Origin: Sphingobium sp. Cam5-1
GTDB taxonomy: Bacteria; Pseudomonadota; Alphaproteobacteria; Sphingomonadales; Sphingomonadaceae
Assembly (NCBI RefSeq): GCF_015693305.1
Contig: NZ_CP065140.1
Span: 248,001 to 312,000 of the forward strand
Direction of reading: 5' to 3'
DNA length: 64,000 nt
In this document: positions 52,903 to 62,661 of the stretch, piece after piece
How positions within the stretch are numbered: the first letter of the stretch is position 1
Layout: each line of letters opens with the position of its first letter
Position numbers and translations under genes: made by a program
Notes under the pieces: generated by a model
The model's database searches: none
What the model was told of the DNA's origin: nothing
What the model saw: only the letters and a program-made list of their open reading frames with translations

Positions 52903-55677
52903 GTGCTGGAGGTCTTCACGGTTGGCGGGGGCGAATATCTCGTCAACATGTTCAACGCCGTGGCTGCCTGGACCGGGGGCGGCGGCTATCGCTCCATGAT
53001 CCGCGTGATCATGGTGATGGGCCTTATCTATTCGCTGTTCGTGGTGGCTTTCACGCTCAACTACAAGGCGTGGCTCAACTGGTTCATCCAGGCCACCGGC
53101 ATCTACATGTGCCTGATGGTCCCGACAGTGGACGTCAAGGTGACGGACCGGATCAATCCGGGACTCGCGCCGGCGACGGTCGCCAACGTCCCGCTCGGGC
53201 TTGGGGTTCTTGCCAGCTTTACGACTCAGATCGGGGATTATCTGACGCGAACGGCCGAGACGGTCTTTGTGATGCCGGCCGAGCTCAACTACAGCCGGAA
53301 CGGCCTGGTATATGGCGCGCGCCTGTTCGATGCGGCACGCCATTTCAATATCCAGGACGCCGAATTTTCTGCCAATCTTGATCACTATATGAAGCAATGC
53401 GTCTTCGGCGATATCATGCTCTATCAAAAGTCCCTGACCGATCTTGCGAAGGCGACAAATCTTTGGGCGGCCATTGGCTCGACCGCTGAATCGCGGTCGC
53501 AGGAATGGCTCGAACGCAGCGGCGGGACGGTCGCGGCCTATATCGTGACGTGCCGGGATGCCTATGCGATGCTTGATGCACAATGGGCTTCTATGATCGA
53601 TGCAAATTCGAAGCTATGGGGTCTGGAAGTCTATCCCAAGCTCAGTGAATCGATCGCCCAGGCCAAGCTTCGCAACGACGTGCCGATCGCGAACCAGGCC
53701 TTCACGCAATCGACGGACGGTTTTGCCGAGACGATGCGGCAGAACACCGCCATTCATGCATTCATGCGGGCTCGCAACAATATGAGCGGCAGCACCATTG
53801 ATGCGTTCGCACAAACCCGCGCGGACATACAGGCCCGCAACACCTATAACAGTATCGCGCAACAGGCGATGACATGGGTGCCGATCCTGAACATCGTACT
53901 GACGGTTGTTTTCTTCGCCATGTTTCCGGTCATCTTTCCGCTTTTCCTGATGCCCCAGACGGGTGTCTCCGCGCTCAAGGGTTATGCGACGGGATTCTTC
54001 TATCTTGCAGCCTGGGGACCGCTCTATGTCATTTTGCACATGATCTGCATGACGCGCGCCGAGGCCGCCGCGGCAGGGGTGGCCAAGGGCGGCGTCACAT
54101 TGGGGACCTATGCCGGCATCGATGCGGTGAACGCAGAGACGGCGACCATCGCCGGCTTCATGCTGATGAGTGTGCCCTTCCTTGCCGCAGGCCTGGCGCG
54201 CGGCGCGATGTCCATCGCGGGCCAGTCCATGTCCATGCTGGCGCCAGCGCAAAATGCGGCAGAGGCTGCCGCACTGGAAGAGACGACTGGCAACTACGCC
54301 TATGGCAATGTCAGTTGGGCAAACCAGACGTCGAACATGCGTCAAAGCGATCAGTGGAACACGGCGCCCGCCTACCAGACGGGAAGCTCGGCGTTCAGCG
54401 TTCGCCAGGCCAATGGCACAATTGTATCGAGCTTTGGCAACGGGCAGGAGGTGATCGACACCTCCCATGCGATTTCCCGCCTTGGCTTCGTGCCGACGGC
54501 GAGCACCGGGTTCGTGTCCGAGATGCGGGAGCAGGCCCATGAAGCCCATCGCCAGGCCCAGGTCTATCGTGCGGCGGCCAATGATATTCTCACCAGCACG
54601 CATACGGATCGTAGTTCATCCGGCATGTCGTCCGAGCGTAGCTCGGGATGGGACAGCAGCTCTGGCCGGAGTGCGAACAGCTCAATGGAGGAATTCGACC
54701 GGCAATCAGGAAGCAGCTCATCGGGTATCGACCAGAGAAGCTCGACGGGCTTTGGACAATCTGAAAGCCGTGGGCGGGATTGGACCTCCAACTGGAATGA
54801 ACAGGTTAGCGGGGCTCTAAGCGGTCAGCTTGGTTTCGCCGGGAAGGGCGGCCGGGCGGGCTTAGGGGCCGGTATGAACGGAAATGCAGGGTTCACGGCC
54901 AATCAGAATGATCAGTTGAGTCAGGGTTCCAGAGAATCGCGGTCCCATGATGAAACCAGCAGCTCCTACAGCGGCGTTCGGGACGAGCATTCAACCGGTA
55001 ACAATATTTCGATGTCCGATGGCACTTATGAAAAGGATGGAGTGTTCAGCCGCGCTTCAGTCGCTTCGTCTTCGTTCCAGGGGCGGGAAGACGCGCTCTC
55101 CCGTGCCCGTTCCTATCAGGAATCGGCGGAAAAGCTGGAAGAGCTGTCGCAGCAGCTTTCTCGCGATGCGAGCTATGCGGAAACCCACGGCATGCAGTTG
55201 AGCGAGAATTTGAGCCAGGATCTTGCCCAGTGGTATCGCAGGCAGCAGATGAATAACCCAGGCCTTGATGCTCCCGAACTATGGGCGACGGATCTGACCG
55301 ATCATCAGCGCATGGCGCGAGATAGCATGATCAGCCGCTGGATGGGTGAGAAGCAAGATGCGATCCGCGCGAGCGTGCAGGACAGCTTGCGCGAACCTGC
55401 CCTTGTCGATGTGCCCCACCGCGACATCGGTGATGCAGCTGACGTCAGGAAAGCCTATCATCCGCAAGGTGTGTCAGATCTTCCAAATGGACCGGACGTC
55501 GGCAATCCCGACACTGCCTCAGCATTCATCGAGCAGGGAAAGACGGCCTTTGCGACGGACAAGTCCGCGGCAGCCGCAGTGAGAGTTGGTCACGCAGAGG
55601 CAGGGGCAGAATTACAGAACAATGTGAACCGCGAGACGGGACGGAAGTTCTTTCAATCTCTTCCGCCGGATGAGTGA
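52903..55677 (+). CDS. traG: TraG, inner-membrane mating-pair stabilisation/entry-exclusion protein
   Basis: The product is 924 residues from GTG 52903. The N-terminal half carries membrane spans (MIRVIMVMGLIYSLFVVAFTL, WVPILNIVLTVVFFAMFPVIFPLFLMP, AWGPLYVILHMICM) and the TraG_N domain. After about residue 460 the protein is soluble, Gln/Ser/Gly-rich, with a striking Ser-rich tract (about 565-625) and coiled-coil helices toward the end. In F, the N-terminus serves pilus assembly and the C-terminus contacts TraN and the recipient's TraS. It is the last gene of the operon. Confidence 0.93.
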   Translation: MLEVFTVGGGEYLVNMFNAVAAWTGGGGYRSMIRVIMVMGLIYSLFVVAFTLNYKAWLNWFIQATGIYMCLMVPTVDVKVTDRINPGLAPATVANVPLGLGVLASFTTQIGDYLTRTAETVFVMPAELNYSRNGLVYGARLFDAARHFNIQDAEFSANLDHYMKQCVFGDIMLYQKSLTDLAKATNLWAAIGSTAESRSQEWLERSGGTVAAYIVTCRDAYAMLDAQWASMIDANSKLWGLEVYPKLSESIAQAKLRNDVPIANQAFTQSTDGFAETMRQNTAIHAFMRARNNMSGSTIDAFAQTRADIQARNTYNSIAQQAMTWVPILNIVLTVVFFAMFPVIFPLFLMPQTGVSALKGYATGFFYLAAWGPLYVILHMICMTRAEAAAAGVAKGGVTLGTYAGIDAVNAETATIAGFMLMSVPFLAAGLARGAMSIAGQSMSMLAPAQNAAEAAALEETTGNYAYGNVSWANQTSNMRQSDQWNTAPAYQTGSSAFSVRQANGTIVSSFGNGQEVIDTSHAISRLGFVPTASTGFVSEMREQAHEAHRQAQVYRAAANDILTSTHTDRSSSGMSSERSSGWDSSSGRSANSSMEEFDRQSGSSSSGIDQRSSTGFGQSESRGRDWTSNWNEQVSGALSGQLGFAGKGGRAGLGAGMNGNAGFTANQNDQLSQGSRESRSHDETSSSYSGVRDEHSTGNNISMSDGTYEKDGVFSRASVASSSFQGREDALSRARSYQESAEKLEELSQQLSRDASYAETHGMQLSENLSQDLAQWYRRQQMNNPGLDAPELWATDLTDHQRMARDSMISRWMGEKQDAIRASVQDSLREPALVDVPHRDIGDAADVRKAYHPQGVSDLPNGPDVGNPDTASAFIEQGKTAFATDKSAAAAVRVGHAEAGAELQNNVNRETGRKFFQSLPPDE

Positions 55678-55678
55678 C

Positions 55679-55867
55679 TTATCCAGCGAGATAGAAATAA
55701 AGCAGCACCCCGATGACCAGAACCAAGCCAATCGCTCGCCCAATCAACGCTCCTGTTGAAAGTTCGACCACATCATCCCCATAATCGTAGGCTTCGGGAG
55801 GGACCTGCCTAATGACGGGTCCCCCGGTCGTGTTTTGGGTCGTGAAATACGTATTCCAGTCCATCAT
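55679..55867 (-). CDS. small single-span membrane protein
   Basis: The 62-residue product starts at ATG 55867 with GGGAAG just upstream. A polar N-terminus (MMDWNTYFTTQNTTGGPVI) is followed by one C-terminal span (ALIGRAIGLVLVIGVLLYFYL). It is convergent with traG, with only one base between stops. No family is recognised. The position beside the transfer operon recalls small exclusion or accessory proteins, but nothing in the sequence proves that. Confidence 0.5.
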   Translation of the reverse strand: MMDWNTYFTTQNTTGGPVIRQVPPEAYDYGDDVVELSTGALIGRAIGLVLVIGVLLYFYLAG

Positions 55868-56461
55868 CTTCCCAAACCTCCGAAGCTGTACTCTACGAAA
55901 CTCAACGTTTATTCGCAAGTTTTCAGAAACAGATGGTGCCCGACGTCTATCATTATTGGCTGTATCAATCGGAGGTCGCAAAAAGCAGAACGGAGCTAGC
56001 CAGAGGTGCGGTTCGGCAATGATGGCCATTTCCCTGTAGGTTGACGATCGCCGACAAGCGCAGGCATGAGCTGACGGGGGACCATAAGGGGAACTGTTCG
56101 ATGACGGTTACGACGAGATGGCGGAAGACCTGCGGGTTGCCACCATCGCTGGCGCTCCTTACGCGCAGCTTCCAAGCTGAGTACACCAACACGCCATCAG
56201 GTCATGATAGATTGGCATCTCGCTCGACTGTGGGCAGAATCTCCGCGTCATCCAATGTAGGCAAGCCGTGTGCCGTACATCGCGCACTATGATGGAAGTT
56301 CGAGCACACTGACGAACGCAGGGGCTTGGCAGAGGATCGTTTATTCCGGGCACCGGCCAAGGCGCAACGAGGCCACGCATCGGGGCTGCCTGCCGACATT
56401 GAAAAGCCCACGCGCGATATCCTAAGGTGCATTTGCTGAAATTAAAGATGGAAAGCCTTCA
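55868..56461. other. about 590 bases without a supported gene
   Basis: Only short overlapping frames are present, none with family resemblance. The stretch probably includes the promoter of the small membrane protein (-) and of the BCCT transporter (+). Parts may be eroded mobile DNA. No hairpin terminator was recognised after traG. Confidence 0.35.
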
Positions 56462-58467
56462 TTGACCGAGCCCATATTCTCCGCTGACAAGCCATCCTGG
56501 CTACCCTCGATGCGAGACATATCCCCGGTCACATTCTTCGGCTCGGCCATTGTCGCTGTCGGACTCATCATATTTGCCAGCATTTTTCCCGAGAAGGCCG
56601 CCACTCTGTTCCAGAGCAGTAATGCGTGGATCATCCAGGATGTCGGCTGGTTCTATCTGCTGTGCGTGGGCATCTTCGTCGTTTTCCTCTTCCTCCTCGC
56701 CGCCAGCCCACTGGGACGCGTGCGACTGGGGCCAGATGATTCCGTTCCTGACTATAAATTCAGCACATGGGTCGCGATGCTGTTCAGCGGCGGCATGGGC
56801 ATCGGCATCGTTTTTTATGGCGTCGCCGAACCCATCACGCACTTCTCCCATCCGCCCGACGCTGGACCGGGAACAGCGCAGGCCGCGCGCGACGCGATGG
56901 AAGTCACGTTCTTCCATTGGGGCATCCATGCATGGGCGATTTACGCGGTCATGGGACTGGCGCTGGCCTATTTCGGGTATCGGCGGGGCGAGCCGCTCTC
57001 CATCCGTTCGGCCTTTCTCCCCTTTTTGGTGAGCGCGTTCGTGGGCCGCTGGGCGATTTCATCGACATTTTCGCGGTGGTGGGCACGCTCGCCGGGCTAG
57101 CCACATCACTCGGCCTGGGCGTGTCGCAACTCAATGCATCTTTCACCTATCTGATGGGCATTGCCCAGACGCTGGACATGCAGATGTGGCTGATCGCTAT
57201 CGTCACCGTGTTGGCGACGATCACGGTTGCGACCGGCCTGGACAACGGCATCAGGTGGATGAGCGAGGCGATCATCGTCATCTCGGGTATCCTGATGCTG
57301 CTGATCCTGGCGCTTGGCCCGACACAGTTCCTGCTGCAGGCTTTCGTCGAGAATATCGGGCTCTACCTCAACGGCTTCGTCGCTCGCACTTTCCACATCT
57401 ATGCCTATCAGCCGACCGACTGGATTGGCAACTGGACGCTCTTCTATTGGGGTTGGTGGATTTCCTGGGCGCCGTTCGTCGGGCTGTTCATCGCCCGCAT
57501 TTCGGGGGGGCGGACGATCCGCGAGTTCCTGCTGGGCGTCCTGCTCGCGCCGGCCGGATTCAGCTTCGTGTGGTTTACCATCTTCGGCGACGCTGCGATC
57601 TGGCTCGACACCAATGTCGCACATGGCGCGATTTCACGAACCGTCGCCGAGAACATGCCGATCGCGCTGTTCTCGCTGTTCGAATATCTGCCCTTGTCGA
57701 CGGTTCTCGCCTGGATGACCGGGCTGTTGGTAGCAATCTATTTCGTCACGGCTTCCGATGCCGGAGCGCTGGTGATCGCAATGATTACCGCGCGCGATAC
57801 GAACGAGGTTGAAGAGCCGGCGCTCTGGCTGCGCGTCTTCTGGGCGCTGACCTGTGGTGGCGTCGCTGCCGTGCTGCTGCTTGCGGGTGGTCTCGCCGCT
57901 GTACAGATGGCGGCGGTCATCGCCGCTTTCCCTCTCGCGATCATCATGCTCGCCATGTGCTACGGCATATGGATTTCGCTCCGGCGCGAGACGGCGATCG
58001 CCTGGGCCGAAAACATGCCTGCGGCGCCATTGGTAGGAACAAAGGGGCAATATGAATGGCGGCGACGCCTGGGCGCAATCGTCAGCCATCCGACCGAGCA
58101 ACAGGTCCGCTCTTTCCTCGCTTCGACTATCCACAAGGCGCTGGATGCAGTGGCAGAAGAATTGCGCCGGCGGGCGATCAGCGCGACAGTAGCCGAGGAG
58201 GCCGACGGGATCATGCTGCGCGCCGAGCATGGCGCGGAAGGCGACTTCGTTTATGCGGTGCGCGCCGTCCCTCATCCGCTGCCGGCGTTTGCGCTCGTCG
58301 ATTCCGCTCGCAAGCGGGATGACCGCCGACGTCGCTACTATCGCGCCGAGGTCTATTTGGAAGGCGGCGGTCGAGGGTATGATATTTACGGCTATGACAG
58401 CGAACAAGTGATCGCCGATGTCATCGCCCATTATGATCGATATCGTCACTTCCTGACCACCCAATAG
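56462..58467 (+). pseudogene. BCCT-family betaine/choline/carnitine transporter with a frameshift
   Basis: The first frame (56462-57100) covers the first spans and the loop GGMGIGIVFYGVAEPITHF. The rest of the protein (FGERVRGPLGDFIDIFAVVGTLAGLATSLGLG, WTLFYWGWWISWAPFVGLFIARISGGRTIREF, the Trp-rich BCCT substrate-site motif) continues in another frame to 58467. Restoring one base at about 57014-57018, within TTTCTCCCC, joins them into about 668 residues with a long BetT-like cytoplasmic C-terminus. As written it cannot give a complete transporter. The function would be uptake of betaine or choline for osmoprotection. The start is TTG 56462 or ATG 56510 or later. Confidence 0.85.
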
Positions 58468-58814
58468 AATGGAATTGTGGGTGTCAGACTTTATCTATGA
58501 CGCGATCTCGACGGCTTTGTCTATATCGCTTGCGTGATCGACGTCTCCATGGCTGCAGAACTTAAGCCAACTAGCCTCCGGTTAATCTGAGTAGTTCATT
58601 CCCCGGCTCTAACGAACAGGAATGACGTAGCCGGGGACCTTTGCGAAAGGCGGCTTATGGATCGGAATCGAAGGAAGCGGACATTCAGCGTTGTACGCAC
58701 CACATCGCTGAATGACAGAAATTCGGCCGTTGTTTGCACGTACGCGTCCGAGATGGTGGCCGCCTGAAGACGACATAGCCTCGCTAAACCGGACTTGCGC
58801 TGCTAGCAACTAGA
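58468..58814. other. about 350 bases between convergent genes, no supported gene
   Basis: This gap lies between the BCCT pseudogene (+) and hamB (-). A 66-codon - strand frame (58609-58809) is uncharacterised and probably not a gene. The segment around 58680-58790 (GCGGACATTCAGCG and flanks) resembles the eroded intergenic repeats common in sphingomonads, but I cannot confirm that from one copy. Confidence 0.3.
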
Positions 58815-61340
58815 TCAGCGGGCCACCCGGCGTATCTCCTCGACTAGCAACGGTGACAGTTCGTACGCATCGAGCGTGGCGTCCTTCAGCCAGGCACGCG
58901 CCTCGCTGATCGTCATGTTCTTGTTGACCGCGGCATCGTTGAGAATTGCTGCGGCGACGCGCGACAGTCCGAGGCCCATGAAGCTGATCATCGACCGGTC
59001 GGAGGCACCAACCTCGAGATAGAGGGATATCGGAGGGACTGAGCCCGCCATTTCCGACAAGCCGATCTCATCCATAACTTGAAGGAGCACGGCGCAGTAG
59101 CACGACATCAGCCGGACCACCTCGAACCGGATCACCTTCTCTATGGTATCGAGAGTGTTGCGGATTACCGCCCGAGAGCTTTTCTTCTTGTCATAGTTGA
59201 TGGCGCTGTCGATGATCTTCGGGAGAGGGGCGCCGCTCATCCAGAACACCGCCATCAGGGCATGGTACCTGTGCGATCCGTGGGTCTCCGGAAGTCCCAG
59301 CAGGTGCGTATGGCAGAGCCTCAGCAAGGACGCGTAGGAGGCGTATGCTCCGCTCTCGCGCGGATGTGCGGGAATCAGCGCGCGCACGCTCGCCTTTTCC
59401 GTACCCGCTCTGGCGAGAAGCGCCGCGTGAAGCGACTGCTGCCGATGCGGCGACAGATTCGGACTTTGGCGCACGACCTCGACAGGCAGCGTCAGCACTT
59501 CGACCACCTCGTCGAGTGCGGCCTGGACCCGTTCGGCCGACGCCGATGGCACGCCCGCCGCGGTCAGCCGCGACAGTGTGGTCGGCAGCTCGCCGCGCGA
59601 ATAATCATCCAGGAGCCGGATGAACAGAGTCTCGAGGTCGCCGTCCGGCTTCCTGTCGTCACCATCGTCGTCGGCCATCGTCGCGACGAGATCCTCCAGC
59701 CGCTGCGTGACACCTTCCTGCAGGGCAGGTACGATATCGCTGTCCCTCTCCTGATCGAGCGGCTTGGCCTTCCACTCATCATAGTCGATCAGGAAGATGT
59801 TGCCCTGGAACTCGCGGCGGAGCCGCCCGGCGCGACCCGCGAGGTTCCAGAAGTCCGTACCCTCTAGAGGCCGCTGCCTGCCCTTCTCCGGCCTGCACAT
59901 GAAGACGTTGCGGGCCGGCAGGTTCACGCCCTGCAGAAGCGTACTGGTGCACACCAGGAAGTCGATCGCACCATCCGCGAAGGCATCCTCCACGGCCTGC
60001 CGGACCTGCGCTGGCATGTTGGAGTAGTGGAAGCCAACACCCCGGCGGACCGCCGCCGCCAAGACGTAGGAGGGGTGCACCGACTGGGCGACGAGCTGTG
60101 CAACCGCCTCGCGCCGCGGCGTCGTCTCCCGGTCAGCAAACAGGTCGGCCAGCTGGATGGCCAAGTCCTCCGCCTCGGCGGCGCCGTTCGCATACACGAT
60201 GGTAGGCGCACCCTTGCCGAGAGCGGCCGATATCTGTACGAGGCGCTCCTTCTTTGACGCGATCGTCTGTCCGATCGCGAACTCGCCGACCAGCGCCTCT
60301 TCGCCGCCCGGCTCGATGCTCGAGACGGAGAATTCGCCTTGGCGCGACGAGGTTACGCGCACGATCAGGAAGTTCTGTGCTACCGTCGGCTCAGTCGACG
60401 GAAGCGTCTCCACGCTATCGAGGCCGAAGGTGCGGCCGAACACGTCCAGATTACGGATGCCCGGGCTGGCGAAAAGCAACTGCGCATCCGCGCGCCGGCG
60501 GAGCAGGTCGTCCACGACCCACTGCAGCAGGATGCCGCGACCTTGGTCGGCAATGCTGTGGGCCTCGTCGACGATGACGATCCCGGCGCTCATCTCCGGA
60601 TGCGCCGCCAGCATCAGCTGGGTCCTCTCCTGCGTCATCACGAATATCGCACGCGTCGGCAGCGGCTGATCTCCGTCGAGCGGCACGGTGACGATCTCCG
60701 GCGCCGCCTCCGTGCCGAAGAACAGGTCCGTCAGATCGCGTGCGACCTGCGCGATCAATGCACGGGTCGGCACAAGGTAGACGACGATGCACTCCCCGGC
60801 CTCGTCGAACACGCGGGCGAGATGGCCTTGGAGGATGAAGGACTTTCCAGCCGACGTCGGCGCGGCGACGGCGACGCTGCGCCCTTCGCCAAGTTTGCTC
60901 CACAGGTCGTGCTGGAAGCTCGTCAGCAGCGCGGGGCGATCCCGCAGCAGGACGCGGCGCCGGTCAGAGAGGGCCATCTCCTCGATCGCGAGATCCAGCG
61001 GTAGGTCCGCCGCGGCGGCGCCGACGTCCTCGCGCGTCTCAAGCGCTGGAAAGTTGCCAAGCCGGGCCAGCACCACGCGGAGCGCCTGCTGCATGGGCAG
61101 CGTTTTCGCGCCCACCACCTCGTAGGTCATGGTCGCTGAACGATATGCCTGGCGGCGATGCACCGGATCCGTCGAACAGGCCAGGATCGCTGAGGCCTGC
61201 ATCAGGCGGACCGCTTCCTCCATTGTCACCTCGGGGTCGAGCGGCCTCCCCAGCTCGCGTGCCAGCCACGTCCGATGAGCCAGCGCAGCCGCATCATGGA
61301 AGCGGCTGTTCCCCCATATCTGATCGGCGAGTTCCTGCAT
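58815..61340 (-). CDS. hamB: HamB, Hachiman anti-phage DEAD/DEAH helicase
   Basis: This superfamily 2 helicase has 841 residues. Motifs run in order: Walker A APTSAGKS (about 160-167), VPTRALIAQ, DEAH (258-261) in IVIVDEAHSI, ASPGIRN, IVYANGAAEAE, LVCTSTLLQGVNLPA and the arginine-finger motif AGRAGR (501-506). In Hachiman, HamB scans DNA and restrains the HamA nuclease until damaged or phage DNA is sensed. I chose ATG 61340 (GGGGACG upstream), 29 bases after the hamA stop, rather than the frame's first codon inside hamA. The length agrees with known HamB proteins. Confidence 0.88.
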   Translation of the reverse strand: MQELADQIWGNSRFHDAAALAHRTWLARELGRPLDPEVTMEEAVRLMQASAILACSTDPVHRRQAYRSATMTYEVVGAKTLPMQQALRVVLARLGNFPALETREDVGAAAADLPLDLAIEEMALSDRRRVLLRDRPALLTSFQHDLWSKLGEGRSVAVAAPTSAGKSFILQGHLARVFDEAGECIVVYLVPTRALIAQVARDLTDLFFGTEAAPEIVTVPLDGDQPLPTRAIFVMTQERTQLMLAAHPEMSAGIVIVDEAHSIADQGRGILLQWVVDDLLRRRADAQLLFASPGIRNLDVFGRTFGLDSVETLPSTEPTVAQNFLIVRVTSSRQGEFSVSSIEPGGEEALVGEFAIGQTIASKKERLVQISAALGKGAPTIVYANGAAEAEDLAIQLADLFADRETTPRREAVAQLVAQSVHPSYVLAAAVRRGVGFHYSNMPAQVRQAVEDAFADGAIDFLVCTSTLLQGVNLPARNVFMCRPEKGRQRPLEGTDFWNLAGRAGRLRREFQGNIFLIDYDEWKAKPLDQERDSDIVPALQEGVTQRLEDLVATMADDDGDDRKPDGDLETLFIRLLDDYSRGELPTTLSRLTAAGVPSASAERVQAALDEVVEVLTLPVEVVRQSPNLSPHRQQSLHAALLARAGTEKASVRALIPAHPRESGAYASYASLLRLCHTHLLGLPETHGSHRYHALMAVFWMSGAPLPKIIDSAINYDKKKSSRAVIRNTLDTIEKVIRFEVVRLMSCYCAVLLQVMDEIGLSEMAGSVPPISLYLEVGASDRSMISFMGLGLSRVAAAILNDAAVNKNMTISEARAWLKDATLDAYELSPLLVEEIRRVAR

Positions 61341-61369
61341 CGGTCGACGTCCCCTTCGTGCTGTGCGTC

Positions 61370-62410
61370 CTACTTCTTGCCAGCGCTCTTCTTCTTCGGC
61401 GCCTTCTCGGTGGCCGGGTGCTTCCAGCCGATCTTGTCCTGGAACAGGTCGCGCAGCGTCGCCACCGACGGAACCGGCATGATGAACATCTCGACCTCCT
61501 GGTGCTCGATGCCTTTCGCCTTGAGCGCCTTGGCGATCTTCGGGGCGGCCTCCTCCAGCTTTGCTAGAGCCAGCCGGCAAAACTCCTCCTCCGCATCGGT
61601 CTCGCACGCCAGCGCGGCCGCGAAGGCGTCAAAATCGAAGGCGACGAGGCAGGAGATAACGTCGTGACGGTTCGCGTATCCCGATCCATAGGGATCGAGG
61701 AAGTCGAGCATCGCCTTTTTGGCGTCCGGGGTCAGGCCGGATAGGTCGAGATGACGCTTCACAAGCGTGATCTCGTGCTTGATCTTCTTGTCATCTAGGG
61801 ACTCGGCGATCGACTTCGCCGCCTCCGTGATGGCCTGGTCGAGGTTGCCATAGAGCTTCGACTCGCCCCAGTATATGTAGAGCCGTCCCGTGACCGCGCA
61901 GTATCGGACATGCACTCCGTCCGCGCCATGCACCGGCATCTCGGTGTTCGTCTTCAACGACATCTTCGCGACGATCTGGGGCGCCTCAAGAAGCCACTCC
62001 GTCAGCAGATACAGAATCAGCTCGCCGGCCTCGCCGTTGCGGTTCGTCGCGACATGGGCGCGTTTGAAAAGATCGAAGGCCTCCTGACGAAGCACCTCGA
62101 ACATTTCCGTGAAGTCCTCCGCCGAGACCTTCCCGTATTGATGGTTGAGGTCTGCGACCTGCTGGCGGGGCAGACAGAAGTTGACGATGTACGTCGAGAC
62201 GGTGTCCACCAACTCCGACACCATCGGCTTGCGCTGCCGAAATGCGGGATAGTGGAGGCGAAGCGTCAGCGCCTTGCACTCGGTCTCCACCGTATGATCG
62301 ACCGCCTTGAGCCGCGCCGAAAGCTTCGACAGATCGCGTTTCAGCGACGCGAGCGCATCCTCGAGCAGGCCGGTCGGCGGTGCGGACGGAGCGGCGGCGG
62401 TAGCGGTCAA
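61370..62410 (-). CDS. hamA: HamA, Hachiman nuclease effector (DUF1837)
   Basis: The 346-residue product has the DUF1837 core: a NGEAGELILYLLTEWLL helix (Glu127, Glu130), KTNTEMPVHGADGVH (Asp164) and YIYWGESKLYG (Glu183, Lys185), which together form a PD-(D/E)xK-like nuclease site. On activation HamA degrades DNA non-specifically and so aborts infection. No ATG exists upstream before a stop, so TTG 62410 is the likely start. It has no clear ribosome site, so the N-terminal 20 residues are uncertain. The C-terminal Lys-rich tail is not part of the core. It is followed by hamB in the same orientation. Confidence 0.88.
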   Translation of the reverse strand: MTATAAAPSAPPTGLLEDALASLKRDLSKLSARLKAVDHTVETECKALTLRLHYPAFRQRKPMVSELVDTVSTYIVNFCLPRQQVADLNHQYGKVSAEDFTEMFEVLRQEAFDLFKRAHVATNRNGEAGELILYLLTEWLLEAPQIVAKMSLKTNTEMPVHGADGVHVRYCAVTGRLYIYWGESKLYGNLDQAITEAAKSIAESLDDKKIKHEITLVKRHLDLSGLTPDAKKAMLDFLDPYGSGYANRHDVISCLVAFDFDAFAAALACETDAEEEFCRLALAKLEEAAPKIAKALKAKGIEHQEVEMFIMPVPSVATLRDLFQDKIGWKHPATEKAPKKKSAGKK

Positions 62411-62661
62411 AGGAGCGCAGGCCTGCGGGGCACGATCGTCATGCTGTCGGTATGCTCATTTTATCGCCGGCACTCGCACATATTCGAAATGGAAATCAGT
62501 TGTTATGCTCGGGCGCGGCATGCCGTCAATTGCACGAAATCTAAACTCCGAAACGGCGCACAAAGTCGGTCTTTCTGCCACGCGCCTCGAGCAGAATGAA
62601 CCGACGGCAGGTTTCTGGATCGCCATATACGCGGTCGAATGGCTGGAGTAGGCGCCGGCGC

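Noticed and set aside
58609..58809. 66-codon - strand frame between the BCCT pseudogene and hamB
   Set aside because: Resembles eroded intergenic repeat DNA of sphingomonads rather than a gene; no ribosome site.
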